Of a stretch of DNA of 64,000 nt, positions 30,315-43,700 are shown in pieces (the stretch's first letter is position 1; each line of letters begins with the position of its first letter). The position numbers and the translations under genes were made by a program. Source of the stretch: Ochotona curzoniae (taxonomy: Eukaryota; Chordata; Mammalia; Lagomorpha; Ochotonidae); the NCBI RefSeq assembly GCF_017591425.1, contig NW_024466607.1, forward strand, positions 12,036,501-12,100,500. Direction: 5' to 3'. Under the pieces are notes generated by a model, which had not been told where the DNA came from, did no database searches, and worked only from the letters and a program-made list of their open reading frames with translations.

Positions 30315-30400
30315 AGAGTGAATTTGCCCAGGGCCACACGCTGGTGAGTCAGGGAGGAGCTCTGCCCCTGGCACCTGTTCAGACTCTCTGACCCGATGCT
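30315..30400 (+). mobile_element. MIR-like SINE fragment
   Basis: It contains 'tttgcccagggccacacgct', 'ggtgagtcagggaggagctc' and 'cagactctctgacc', matching the 3' half of MIR. Confidence 0.5.
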
Positions 30401-31632
30401 CCTTCCCCTAAGCAGCGCCAGCCCTGAGCCAGGGAGGGGCAGCAGAGAGAACCACACCCTCCCTGCATAAGAAGTGGTCAGGGTATGGGGCAGGCCACCC
30501 CTGCCTTTCCCAGAGGTGACCCTGAGGGTGATCGCCGGGGCTAGGCCTGATTCTCACCCCTGGCGATCAGCGCTTGCATCCCACACTCGAGTCATCCTCC
30601 CATGGGAGAAGGTGCCTGGTCGTGTCTGTGCTGCACACATATTTGTAAGTGTACACCTCCGTGTGGAGGTGCAGGTGGTATGCACAGCTGCTTGGGGCTA
30701 CCCAGGAGCATCACTGCAGCCACAGGGATGACACTGCACACTCACAGAGAGGACTGGGGGGACTCCCTGCCACAGCCCTCTCAGCCTATCACACGAGGGA
30801 TGAACACTGCACCAGGACCCTTGGTACCTGCACCAGGACCCTTGGCCTCCAAACCTTCCTGCCCAAAGCTCCAGCCCAGTCCCACCTCTGCCCTCTGGCA
30901 CTGGCACCCACCAGCCATGGCCTCTCAGGCGCAGGAGGTGTCTTGTGCAGCAGCTGTGCAGGAATGGGGCCGTGCTGCAGGGGGCAGCCCCAACTGTCCC
31001 TGGTCATCTGCTTCACCTCTGGGCCCTGGCTTTGGGGCCGGGTGGGCCAGAGTTAGATACTGCTTGGGTCCTTTTTGGGCATCTCCACGGCTTCTTTGTC
31101 TGTGCAGCAGGGTACTGGGCCCCTGGGTTGGGAGCCAACTAGACAGGGCCAGGCTTCCACAGCAGATGCATACTCACCGGGAGCTGCATTGAGGAGAGAA
31201 ATGATACCTATTGCAAGTCCAAGGTGTGTACCTGCAGAACAGGCGAGTAACGTGCTAGAAAATGTGGCAGCAAGTCTCTGAAGGAGCGGATGGCCTGCAG
31301 ACGGAGCTGGGGCAGGTGTGGAAGATACACTGGTGAGTGCCTAGTCTGGGGCCAGGTGGCCTGGAGGCTGTGCCCAGCCTGGCACACTGAGGGTTCTCCT
31401 GCAAGGATGGGGTCGTGTAGGACTGCAGGGTCCCAGCTGAACCATAGGACATGGATGATGAACACCAAGGGGCAGCTGCTGTCCATTCACAGCCAGAGCT
31501 CTGGCTGCTGCCCTGGGCTGCTGCGCCTCCTCCTGGTGGGTTCCTCAGTGTCTCCTGGCTCGAGCCACTGGCTGTGGCGACCCTCAGCTCAAGTCTCGTC
31601 CTGTCTGGCCGTGCTGGCGCTGGGCCACCATC

Positions 31633-31792
31633 CTAGTGCTTGTCTGTCTTCTGCTGCCGCAGGGCCTGCAGGAAAACCCCTTTCACCTGGTCCAGGGTCT
31701 CGTGGTACATCCGGAAGTCCTCCTCTTTTCCCTGGAGGGCGCTGCCCAGTGCGGCCTTCAGCATTTCGTTCTCCTCCTTCTGGATGGCCAGC
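31633..31792 (-). CDS. CCDC13: CCDC13 last coding exon
   Basis: The acceptor is cggtccag. The exon encodes residues 664-716: [20 protein letters not shown], then a C-terminal coil ending QQKTDKH. The stop is TAG at 31635-31633. Confidence 0.95.
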
Positions 31793-34700
31793 CTGGACCG
31801 CATGGAGACAGGGCTCAGCGTGGCTGCAGCTGGCATCCAGGTGGGTGGGGTGCCTGCTGGCCTGTGCCCTCTTCCCACAGATGCTTGGGGAAGACCACAT
31901 GGGATTCCCCTGTGGGCTCACCCAGAGCACCATGCCTGACACCTGGGAGCTCCCAGTGATGTCAGCTGCCCCAGGGATGTCCCAAGGCTGAGCCCTGATC
32001 TGTGGCTGTTCCACCCCTCCCCTCCTTTCCTGTTACTGATCTTGATCTGAAAAGGGTGGACTGAGTGACAGAAGTGGGGTCAGCAGTCCAGGCTTGATGA
32101 AATCTCTTTCTGGACCATGGGTACATCATGGCCCCGGGCCCCTCTGCTCTCTCTGGAGGCAACTCCCTGAATTTCAGGCCTGGATCCCAGCACCCAGGGG
32201 AATCAGCCGTCTGGGTGCACAGGGGAGTGATGCTAAGCACCTGCCCATCCGAGGCAACCCACCTCCCCCAATCCCTTTGAGGAAGGAAAGGGCATGGAGA
32301 ACCTGGTGCTCAGCTCCTCAATCTGGGATTCCACGGGCACATGGGAGAGCTGGGCCAAGGACGGGTCCTTCTTCTCGCTTCCTGTGGAGTTGTGCCTGGT
32401 GCTGGAGGTGGGCCGACCTGCAGGGTGGTAGCAGCCACTTGGTGCGAGGAGAGCCGTGGCCCTGTGGGACATCCTTCCTCCCCTCCATGCATACCCACTT
32501 CCTGCTCTTTCACTGGGCGAGACTTCACATTTTATCAAGGAGGCAGGAGGAGGAGGAGGGCCACCTCTCCCCAGAAGCCCTCTATGGCACCCGCTCTGCA
32601 TTCTCTGCGAGGCTTCAGCCTCAGGTGCAGTCCTGGCCTTAGCCTGCTCTGCTCTGAGGTGGCTCCTTGCCTCGCTGTCTGCACTTTCACAGCTTTCAAG
32701 TTCCAGGTAATTTGTTTCCAACTAGGAGAACCAGCAAGCCTGAGGTCTGGGCTGCATGCTGAGCCCAAGTCCGGGCCATCCATCACTGCTCCGGATGTCC
32801 TCACCCGTTTGGGTGTGATTTTCCCCACCAGAGCTTACTTTTCTGGGGTTGGAGGTGAGTGAGCCCAGAGGAGGTATTCCCAGTGGCCTGGGGGTACCAG
32901 CAGGGCCAATTCCAGGGACTCGTGGCCACTTGGGTCCTCAGCAGCCCCTGGAAGGCACCCCTTGGAGTCCTGGGAGTGAACAGCTGGCCCTGATGGCCCT
33001 GATGTCCCACTGCTGGCATATCCTTTTGGACCGTCCTGTCTTGGCTGGGCCAGCACTGGGAACAAGGGCCTGAGAGCCCTTGGCTGAGGCTCCTGGGGTG
33101 CTGAGACAGTCACGGGACAAGCAGTCCCTCCATCCTGAGCTTGCAGGGCTTGGGGTGGGTACCTAGTGCGGGAGGGAGGCCTAGTGTCCCTGCACTGCCA
33201 TCTTCTTCCCTAGGTGCCAGCCATCCAGGAATGCCTCTGGCCCGGCATCTGCAGCTCTCCCTGGCCGGCACACAAGGTACTGAGGCTGCACCTGAGAGCC
33301 GCTGTGCTGGAGCAGCCGTGGGCCTGTCAGCTAAGGACAGCATCCCGGACTGCAGCCTCTGATGGCTGCCTGTGCCTGATGCCTGATGCCTGGCTCTGGC
33401 CAGTGGCACAGAAGCGGAAGGGGCATGTGCTCCGGGAATGGTACGGGGCGGCTGTGTCCTTCCCTTGTCCCCTCCCCATCTCAGACTGCGGGGTGCAGGC
33501 AGTGTGGTAAAGGATGGTGGGGCCATAAGCCTAAGGAGTGGGACCAGGAGCTGGGGGCCCGGGGTGGTGTGGGCAGCCCATGGCGACTCAAACCCTGTTT
33601 GGGAGAGTCAGGTCACTGCAGGAGGTGGAAGGGGATTCCTCTCTCATCTTAGCGACTGATCCCAGATCTACTGGGGGCTGGAAGCTGGGGCAGCGACCAG
33701 GAGGTGGGGGCTGAGGGCATTCAGCTCAGGAGACTCCACCCCATGCTCAGGGAACCCCCTTGGCTCTGACCTCCTTGGCAGAGGAGGAGTGGGAGGGTGA
33801 GGTGAGGGGCGGGCAGCCTCCTCCCCTTGTAGCAGGGCTGGCCCCTACCTGTCTTGCTCCTGGGGGCCGTCTTCCCAGGCTCCAGACGCAGCTTCTCCAG
33901 ATGTTGCTCCAGCAGCACGGCCCGCAGCCGCTCCCCTTGCAGCTTCCTCTCGGACTCCAGGAGCTTGTTGTTGCTCTCTTCCACCCTGAGGGCCGAGAGT
34001 GTGTGAGCTGCCATCCCCCCGCTCGAGGGGGCTGACCAGGTGGGCACGTCCTACATGGCTGGGCGATGGGACATGGGGCTTGCACTCACAGATCAAGCAG
34101 TGCCCCCCCACAAGGTGTCGAATGAAAACCTAGCTGCAGCTGCCCCTGCTGTCCAGAAGCAGCTACTCGGAATGCATTTGCTGTCTCACTGAATGCTCAC
34201 TGCCATCTTTCTATGGACGCATAATGCCGTTTGTGGTTGGCACTTTTTTTAAGGCTTAAATATAATCTTTTTCCTGTCATGCAGCATGAGAATTTAGTTT
34301 TATTTTCGTAAGTGCTCTCTCTCCTTTTGCCAAACAGCACTGCCTCTACTCTGTGGCTGGACTGATTTTAGAGGCCGTCCCAGTCAGCCATGGCAGATGC
34401 AGCCAGTGCGACAGCCAGCTCAGCACAGCAGAAGACATGCAGAGCTGTCCTCGCACTGTCCCGCAGGGCTGGGGGTCTGACAGCAGCTTGGGTGCCCTGG
34501 CTGTGGCTTCCACGAGCCAAACTCACAGTGTCAGCTGACTTGGAGTTCTTCGCGGGAGGTTGGGGGCAGGGTAGGGGGCACAGGCTGAGCCCAGGTCTAG
34601 TCCGGGGACTGCAGAATCCAGCCTATGTTAGTGGAAGGGTCCTGGTTCCTGGGGGTGCAGTGGGTCAGCTTCCAGGGGCTGTCTGCCTTCTCTTCAGAGC

Positions 34701-37700
34701 CGGCCGAAGACTTTGATCACTCTTTGAGTCTCTCTAACCTCTTACATAGCGTCTCTCTGAAAAAATCCCACATGGAGAAATTTCTCTGCTTTCAAGCCAT
34801 TGAGTGATTAGATAGGGCCCACCCGATAATCCAGGATAATCCTTCTATTTTAGGGTCCATATCAAGAACTATGTCTGCAAAATCCCTTTTGCTGGGTGTC
34901 TTAAAGCACCCACAGCTACAACAGCAGGGAGCAAAGGATGCTGCTCCAAGAGCCCGTCTCTGCTGGGGGGGTGGGGGGTGTTAGAACAGCCAGTCACAGC
35001 TGGGGACGTGGAGTGCACCTGTGATAGTGCCCAGACAACAGTACCTGGTGACAGTAAGGCTAGGTCTTCTGAACACTTCTGGGACATGTCCATGACCTGA
35101 CCTTCACCATAATCCTAGGTTCTTGGAAAGTCTAGAAAAGGGAGTGACAGTGCTTGCCACAAGATGATATCTCATTCTAGGATGAGATCTTGCTTTTCTT
35201 TTACAGCTCGGGCCATAAGCTGACTGTCTCAAATTGTTTTCTGTAAATGGAATTGGGAGGCCCCGTTTGCCTGGTTCTCTTGTTTGCTACTAGCTGGGAT
35301 GTGACTTTCACTGGGTGGATGGTTTAAAGTGCACGATGCTTGAACTGGGTATCTGTCCCATACCACCTCAGTTGACTGAATGCCAGTGCTCACTGGATAA
35401 TCACTGCTTAAGAACCCCTGAACATGGCTGATCTGGGCTGCTCCCCTCTTCCACATGGGGTCGAATGGGACAGTCCACTGCTTGGTGCTGGTGAAAAAAA
35501 GACCCTTGAGCTTCTAACAGTCTGCCTCCGACTCGTTTTTTGGGATAGATTTGGTCAACTCACAATAGCTTCTCCTGGAGTTGGTGATTATTCCGTGTTT
35601 AGCGTTTTCTTTCCTATATGCCTGTCACAAAGTTATAGGCCTGGGAGACCTCGCGATTTGGTTATTTCACATTTAGGTGTATTTCGTCTCACTGGGATTA
35701 ATACTCGTGTCATTCCTGTGGCCGCCAACCCCCCACGAAGAGCCCTGAGTCAACTGACACTGTGAGTTTGACTTGTGGATGTCCTACAGTTTCAGCAGAT
35801 GACCAGATTCCCCAAGAACTTCTCCCAAAACACAGGACTCCATACACACCTGCCCGTCCCGGGGCAGGCCTGCAGTTCATAGTGCGGAAGGAAGTGGGTT
35901 TTCCCTCTTGGTGAGGGGCAAGAAGGAGCAGAATGGCAAAGATTTTGGATTGCATTCAACAATTGATGCAGAATCGGGTACCAACATGGTATTCAGCTAC
36001 TAACACTGCATGTTTAAGCGTGCCCCTTGAAATGTCATTTACAAAAGAAAACCAAAACCAACCTGAACGCCTGTCCGCAGGGATAAGACGAGTCCTTGGG
36101 GACACAACACGTTTTATGATTGAGCTGTGTCATCCAACACGGTGGCTGCCAGCCTCGTGCCCCCATGGGTGAGTTGTTTAATGCACTGGTGATGATACCA
36201 CTGGGGGTCCCATATCTCATACTGGGGATGCCTCTGTTCCAGGGCGGGCTCTTTTAGCCATTCCTGCTCTCTGCAAATGCCCACTAGGACTTGGGTCCCC
36301 ACTTAGTGGGAGACTCAGATTGAGGAGTGGATTCCTTGCTTTTTTTTTTAAGATTTATTTTATTTTTATTGCAAAGTCATATATGCAGAGAGCAGAGACA
36401 GGAAAATCTTCCATCCATTGATTCACTCCCCAAGCGGCTGCAGTGGCCAGAACTGCACCAATCTGAAGCCAGGAGCCCAGAACCTCTTCTGGGTCTCCCA
36501 CGTGGGTGCAGGGTCCCAAGGCTTTGGGCCGTCCTCGACTGCTTTCCCAGGCCACAAGCAGGGAGCTGGATGGGAAGTGAGGCGAACCAGCGCCCATATG
36601 GGGTCTCAGTGCATGCAAGGAGAGGACTTTAGCTTCTAGGCTACTGCAATGGACCCTGGACTCCTAGTTTTGGCCTGTCCCTGTTCTGGCTGTTACAGGC
36701 ATTTGGGGAGTGAACTAGCGGACACAAGATCAATTCTTTCTCCCTCTTTCTTCCCTCCACATAAAAATAAATTTTTAAAAAATTAAAAAAAAAATTGGAA
36801 AATCAGTTCCTCAGCCACATTAGGGACATTTCAAGTTCTCCAAAGCCACACAGAGCCAATGGTGATGACACTTGGTCAACAGCAATGTGGGGTACCGCCA
36901 CTGTCACAGAAGGTTCTCCTGGGCAGTACTGTGCTACCAATGAAGAAGAACGAATTACAGGATGAGGTGCGGCAGTGTGTGCAAGCACCGGTCATTCTGA
37001 AGTCGTGGGATTGGTGGAAAGAGCGAAGACCACGGGACACATGGGACGCAGATCATTTACAAGCTCCCCACCACGATGCGGTTTCCGTGCTTACTTACTC
37101 ATGTGTGTCTGTAAATACAAAAACAGAAGTGCAGAACCCTACACTGAGATAACAGGGCAGGGGTGGTGGTGGGAAGCGAGATCTGATAACGCAAGCAAAG
37201 GGGGGCTTCAGTGGCCCCCAGGGCTGGGCCGGGCCAATGCCGGGAGTCCAGATTTCCACCCAGATCTCCCAGGTGGGATGTCAGAGCCGCGGCCTAACAC
37301 GCTGTGCCACAAACGCCGGCTCCAAGATAGAAAACTCTTAAATGAGCTTCTGTGAGTTCTCGATGAGATTTGAATGATATTGTCAGAAAGCAAAAGGGGA
37401 AAGGGTTCTTAAAAAAAAAAAACATTCTTTAAAAAAATTTTTTTTTAAACCACAGAGCAAGCATTCTAAACTGATCAGATACACTGAAAATCACACAGTC
37501 TCCGGCAAAAGTCAGATGAATGATCTTGAAGATGAACAGTGGGGGTTATCCCAGCACACAGAATAAAAATAACCCAAAGAAACAGGCCGCCGACAGGAAA
37601 CTGACTGGTAGGAGCTGGGGAGGGGAGAGGATATCCAAACAGCACCGCTTCCAGAAGGGGGGCGGATGTAGAGCAGAGGCACTATGAGAAAGCAGGGGCA

Positions 37701-40700
37701 GGAGGAGCTCAGACAAGACCTGAGTTCTCGGGGTGAGCATCAGGGACCGCCCCTCGGGCCCAGCTGGGAGATGTCTGGAGCCCCGGGTGAACGGCTCACA
37801 GCTGCTAGCACTGTGCAAGCGCTCCTCTCTGTGTTAGGGGACTGCGTGCTCACATTCCCCTTTTCTACTCTGGGCAACCGAGGACATGGGCTGTAATATG
37901 TCCAGAAGAGATGGAAACCTGAAATACTTAAAAAGGCTCTCAGACATCTCTCTTGGATATCTGCTGTACTTGCCTTTAGAATAGACCAGTAAACATGTTA
38001 AAAAAAAAAAATTGTTGGGGGAAGTGCTGGCACGATAGTTCAGCGGTGAAGTCCTTACCTTGAACATGCTGGGATCTCATGGGCGCTGGTTCTAATCCCG
38101 GCAGCCCCACTTCCCATCCAGCTCCCTGCTTGTGGCCTGGGAAGGCAGCCAACGATGACCCAAAGCCTTGGGACCCTGTACCCACGTGGGAGACCCCGAG
38201 GAAGTTCCTGGATCCTGGCTTCGGATTAGCACAGTTCTGGTAGTGGCGGCAGCTTGGGGAGTGAATCAATGGACAGAAAATCTTCCTCTCTGTCTCCCCT
38301 CCTCTTTGTATATCTGACTTTTCAATAAAAAAAAAAACCCTTTGAAAAAATAAAAATAAATAAGTCTTTAAAAACAAAAACAAGAAGAAGAAGGAAATCT
38401 ACTTCCAAAAAAGACATTTGGCCACGATAGATTCTTAGGAAAATTGTATATGACCTCCAAGGAACTGAACATTGCTATTATCACAAACATAGCATCTTAA
38501 GCAATAAGCATTTTAAATAAAAAAGAAAATTTAAGAAGATACCACAAAGTTATTTTAAAAGATAGTAATAGAATTATCATATGACGCAACAATTCCACTC
38601 TCAGGTGCACACTCAAAGGAACTGAAAACGGTGTGAAATTCTTGTACAAAATCCATTCATTGCAATTTTACCACAGCCAAGGGCTGAGACCCGCCGAGTG
38701 TTCCCCAACAGAAGAAGGGACAGACTAAATGTATTAATTATACACAATGGAATGCTGTTTGGCCATTAAAAAAAAAAAGGAAATGAAGTTCTAAGATGTA
38801 AGATGGGTTAACCTTAAAGATACTCTGGTTGAGTGAAATAAGCCAGATGCAAAGGGATAAGCATTTCCAGGAAATATTAGATTGCTCAATCCTAATCTGA
38901 TAGTCCAAAATCTGAAACCCTGCAAATAAGAGGCTTTGGGGCCACTGACTTGACACCCCAAGAGGAAAAATGCATGCCATGAACCAGGGGATGGAAGATC
39001 ATTGTCTCTGTTTCGCCTTTCTGTTTATCTTGCCTTTACAATAAAAATAAAATAAATCTAAAAGAAAAGCTGATCTTTTTATTCTATTGCTTGAAGCGAT
39101 AGTAAAGAAATCCATTGGCTTTAGACATATTAAGTTTTATGTTAAAAGTCAAGGGTAACTGCTGAAAGAGCAGGGTTAGAATGTGTGACTTATGCACTCA
39201 GAGAGAGAAAAGGAGATAAAACCTGCTCGGCCCGATACAAGGGAAAAGGAAGGAGAAAACAGAGCAAAGACAGATCACCGCAAGAGGAAGGCATGAGGTA
39301 AGGTGATCAAGTATTTTAAAATGGGAACCTGTGCTTAACCCACCATTCCAATACAGAAATTCCCAGACTAAGAAGCAATAACAACCACGTGCTTCTTAAG
39401 TACGTGACATAGTGAGTGACTTTTGATTTGCAAGACTGATCACAGAAGCTCTTTTTATTTTAAACAATTAGAGACAGGGGAAATATGTAAGAAGTCGCTC
39501 GTTTTCAGAAGACAGATGCTGGGCACAAGACTTGAAGAGATGGCACGAATTCTACCATTGTCTCGGTTCTCCACCTGAGAAGGCCCTTTCGGACTGCAGC
39601 CTGGGGGCAGGGTGCCGGGGGCAAGGAGCAGGCCACGCCAAGCAGGTGGCCTGCCTGGAAGAGGATGAGACTGGGGAACTGGGCAGGCAAGGGCAGCATC
39701 GAGGCTGCTTGCATTTGCAGAACAGAGTAGGGGAGAGATGGAGGGTGGGAGAATGCTTCCCTCCTGTGCAAGACTGGGGCAGCTTGAGCATACAGAGGAG
39801 AAAGGAGTGCGTCAAACTGAGGACCTGACAGAGGCAGGCCCTCTGCTCTGGGGCAGACTCCCAACAGGTGGTGGAGATGGAGGGGTAGGATGTGAGTACA
39901 GAATGGGCTCGGGTCCCCAGCTAGACAAAAATACAGGAGTGTACCTTGGCTGATGGGCTTAAACTGTCTCAAAGAATGAGCCCAGGGATCCACAAACAAC
40001 AGGGGTATCCTCTGACAAAGGCACCCTGGAAGGCCTGAAGTCACCTACAGGGAAAGGCACCTGCTGAGTTGCCAGCTGGACTCATGTGGGATGGAAGGAC
40101 CCAGGCACTGCCCTGCATCACGCAGGAGGAGCAACCCACGGGGCCTGAGGCGCCAAATCGGGGATGATCTGCTAAGCAACGTGTGTACAAACATCCCCCA
40201 CCCCCAACACACTCTCGGGTGTCATTCAAACGACAGGGCAGCAACGTGCCACAGCCCGCAGCGGGTGCAATTCGGCCACTAGAGGTAGACTAGAGGCTTG
40301 CACTATCCATTAAGCCTCAGCAACAGGCAAAACAAAATGTTTCTTTTTTCAGATGCCCGTTTATCTGAAATTCATGACCTTTTGTATGCACTGCATGAAA
40401 ACAAACAAATGGAAGCTGACCACCTCATCATGTTTTTATCTTTCCAGCATCTGTAACTCCTTCTTTGGTAATGCTTCCTGTTGGCTCGGGGAGGTACCTG
40501 CAATCCAAATAGCCTCTTGTGTCAGGGGATAAGGAGGGCAGGACAGGCTGGTCGAGCCTTCTCTCCCAGAACCCTCTGCACAAGAATCGGAAAGTCACCA
40601 GGCCTATTCTGTTCCAGGAGACACTGTACTGGGCTTCCTGCAACCAACATGCCTGCATTATCCTGGGCTCCTCTCCTGCTCTGCTGTCCTACAGTCTGCC

Positions 40701-43700
40701 AGTTCCTTGCAAAATCTGCCTTCTCCATCATCCAGCCAGAACCAGTTTCTATTGTTTGTTGTCCAAGAACCCTGACTGACAAAACCCTGATGAGGCCAAA
40801 ACTTAACGCTGTCCATGATACCTCTTGGGGAGGAGGCCACGAGACTGGGCCATGTGCTGGCCTGGGCATCTACAGTTCCTGCCAGGAGTGAGGCAGCACT
40901 GACACGTCTGAGTCAACAGCCCTTGGGAGACACTGTACCTCTTGGTGTGCGGCCCTTCCTGCCTCCCAGACAGGGCTCTGCTCCTGGTCAGCCAGAAGCT
41001 TTTCCTGCTCTTGGGAATTCCAAGACATCAAGATAGCTTGTACTTTCTCCCACTGAGCCACGTTCTCTCGTAGGTTCCCATGGCTGCCAGGTGGCTTTAA
41101 AGGTCTTTGCTTCTCTTTCTCCTGAAAGACTTCTCTCTGAAGACCACACACCATGTGACAGTCCCTTTAAGGATACACATAGGATGAAGGGGGCTCCTTA
41201 GTACAAACCACATCTGGCAATCCAGCCCCAAGATCTTGGGGCACTTGGCGTGGGTCCCCAAGTCGTGACTGGGGATGCCCTAGACTGATGCTGTGGGAGC
41301 TAAGTTGGCCCCAGTCCTTAGCCTCCCAGAGCCATCAAGGTACAGGTGGAAAGAACCTCCCCAGACACTATGCATTACCGTTTCTGCAGGACGTCAACAA
41401 ACTCGGTGAGCCGGTCACGCTCCACCTCGGCGGCCTGCCACAGGGCTTTGATCTCGGCCACTTGTGCCTGCCAGCCTTTTTGTTCTGGAGAGTCCGAGAA
41501 CCTGAGACCACGGAGGAGGGTAGAGGGCAGGGGTTATCTGAAGCCTGAAGATACACACGTTTATTCGCCCTGTGCCTGTGGGAGAGGCCTGAAAGGAAAG
41601 AAGGCCAGGCAGAAATCCAGGACCCACAGCACTCGTCCTCTGAATCTACCCAATTCCAGGGTCAGCTGAAGTCCCTTGGCCTTGCTCCACTGCCTCCACA
41701 GCCAGACCCTGCCAGGGCTCAGTTGCACTGGGGAACTATGTCCATCCAATTCCTTGGGGTGCTTGGGATTAGAGTGGCTGCTATGGAAGCAGGCTTTTGA
41801 GGACCTGGGGTATCCAGAGAACCTAGATTTCTTCTTGGGCCTGGTTTCCCTGCCCAGTGGCAGCCTTAGCTCTCACAGTCTCCAGCCTTGGTCCCAAGTC
41901 CAACCTACTTCCATGGGCCATGGACGCTTGATTGGTTTTTCCCAGCCCTGACCTAGTCTACCACCACTCTATCCTTCTTTGCTATTGGGTCAGCTAACTG
42001 GGGTCAAATGGGAAGGTGGGCTCCTTGGCCCCCCAAGGTGAATCCTAAGGGGTTCCCTGTTGTGCCCTTACCTTCACCAAGGAGATCCCGGGTGGCCTTG
42101 GGCTAGGGAGGGCTGTTGGTGCGGGCGTTAACATCCTAAGGACTGGGCTGGGGCACCCCTGGCCAAAAGCAGCCTTGCCCTGTGGTCTTGGATGGACCTC
42201 TTCTGGGCTCAAGTCTTCCTCAGAACGGAACGCCGAGGGGACTGGGGGAGGTAGGCTCTGAGGACTGTAGACTTGGGCTTGCCCTGGCTCCTACTGTACT
42301 CAGAGGCCTTGCTGCATAAAGTGTGGCCTCCAGGTCAGTGACTGTGCATCAGCTGGAAGCTTGGAGGAAATGCAGTCTGTCACAGACCTGCTGAATCAGA
42401 GTCTGCATTCAGTCTGCCAGGGCCCCAGGCCATTCGTATGCATGTGCAATTTGAAGAGCCCCATTCTCAAAGGTGGGGCCAGGCAGCAGGAAGGAAGCTA
42501 ACTCCTATCCTATTCCCAGGCACTATCCCATGGGGGGGGGGGGGTGTCACCTGAAGGGAGTGGGTTCAGTCTGTGCTAGTCCTGATGGAAAACATGAGAG
42601 ATCTTCAAAGAAGTTCACGGAAAATTTGTATCATGAAAAAACCTACGCATGGACTTCAGAAATATCTGTATATGTATGTAGGCACCAAAGCCAAATAGTC
42701 TTTGAACTTCACTTTCCGAAGCCTCCTTGTATGCTCTGGGATCATTCCTGTCCCTTGAACTCCTGCCCTGTCACCAATGGGAGGGGGACACAAGCTCTAC
42801 TAGGCACGGGCCCCCCAACATGGCTGGGTTCAGCAACAACTTAGGTGTTGTGGAAGAAGCAAGCGGCAGGGCTGGGTATGGAGGTGACAGGCCCCACTAG
42901 CCTAGAAGGGACATAGAGGGGACATCGTGCCTGTCTTCCTGCTCCCACTCCTGGGAAGAGAACCTCGCAGAGACAAGGTGCTGTGACAAGGTCTCCACAC
43001 CCCCAGGAGTATGACCCGTGCCCTGTGGCTCAGTGTCAGCCACTCTGCCCCCACGTGCTCTTCTGACCCCAGCCCAACAGGCAGGGCAGCTGCAGGGCTG
43101 GCCTCGGCCCAGGGCCTCTGTACTGCCAAATGTCAGGCTAGCAAGGACCCTGGGTGCTAGCTGGGAGCCAGCTTGCCTAGAGCCAGGCAATGAGTCTTCA
43201 GTGGGATGGAGGCCACTGGGGGGCCTCCTGGGAACCTGGGCTGACCTGTCTCTGGGGTCAGGTGGGGCTGTCCATGGCAGGAGCACAGCTCCAGTGGACA
43301 GGGCAGGGCTTGGGATGGGCTTCAGCAACCAGACAAAGCCACCCTTTGTCTAGAAGCTGGCAGCAAGAACAAAGGTCCCATTAAGCCCCAAGGCTGGAAT
43401 CTATCAATAATGAGGGAGCAGCACCGAGGGGATATCTGTGACTTCAAGGAGGAACCCATCTGACCTGAAATTCTCCCCTTGCAGCCTGATTCCCAGTGAG
43501 CAAAGAGAAGGTGAAAGAAGGTTCTGGAAAGACTTCTCATGTTAACTCCCTGGCAGCAGGAAGGGACACTGGACAGAGAGCCAGAGGCAAAGACTACTCC
43601 GCAGCTGCCTACTCGACCACCTTGAACAGATCCTGGACAGCCCTGAGACTCTGCCCTTCTGTAGCCCTGGGCCTTGCTTGGCCACAGTTTCACCTCCTTC

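Larger units (their letters stand above)
29184..31632 (-). other. CCDC13 3' untranslated/downstream region
   Basis: The sequence after the CCDC13 stop on the minus strand has no conserved reading frame. It holds two MIR fragments and a short direct duplication (ctgcaccaggacccttgg at 30807-30824 and 30828-30845). How much of it is 3' UTR depends on the polyadenylation site used. Confidence 0.45.
33986..41378 (-). other. Largest CCDC13 intron in the window (7.4 kb), repeat-rich
   Basis: The intron contains an L1M-like fragment, a pair of inverted 59-bp repeat copies, an LTR-like stretch, several C-SINEs, an L1 3' end, a MaLR-like stretch and an exon-like open segment near 41.0 kb. Each is listed separately. 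The stretch 39100-40300 holds no feature I recognise. Confidence 0.7.

Noticed and set aside
42533..42544. G-run as a G-quadruplex
   Set aside because: It is a single homopolymer rather than four spaced G-tracts, and could be a sequencing length artefact.
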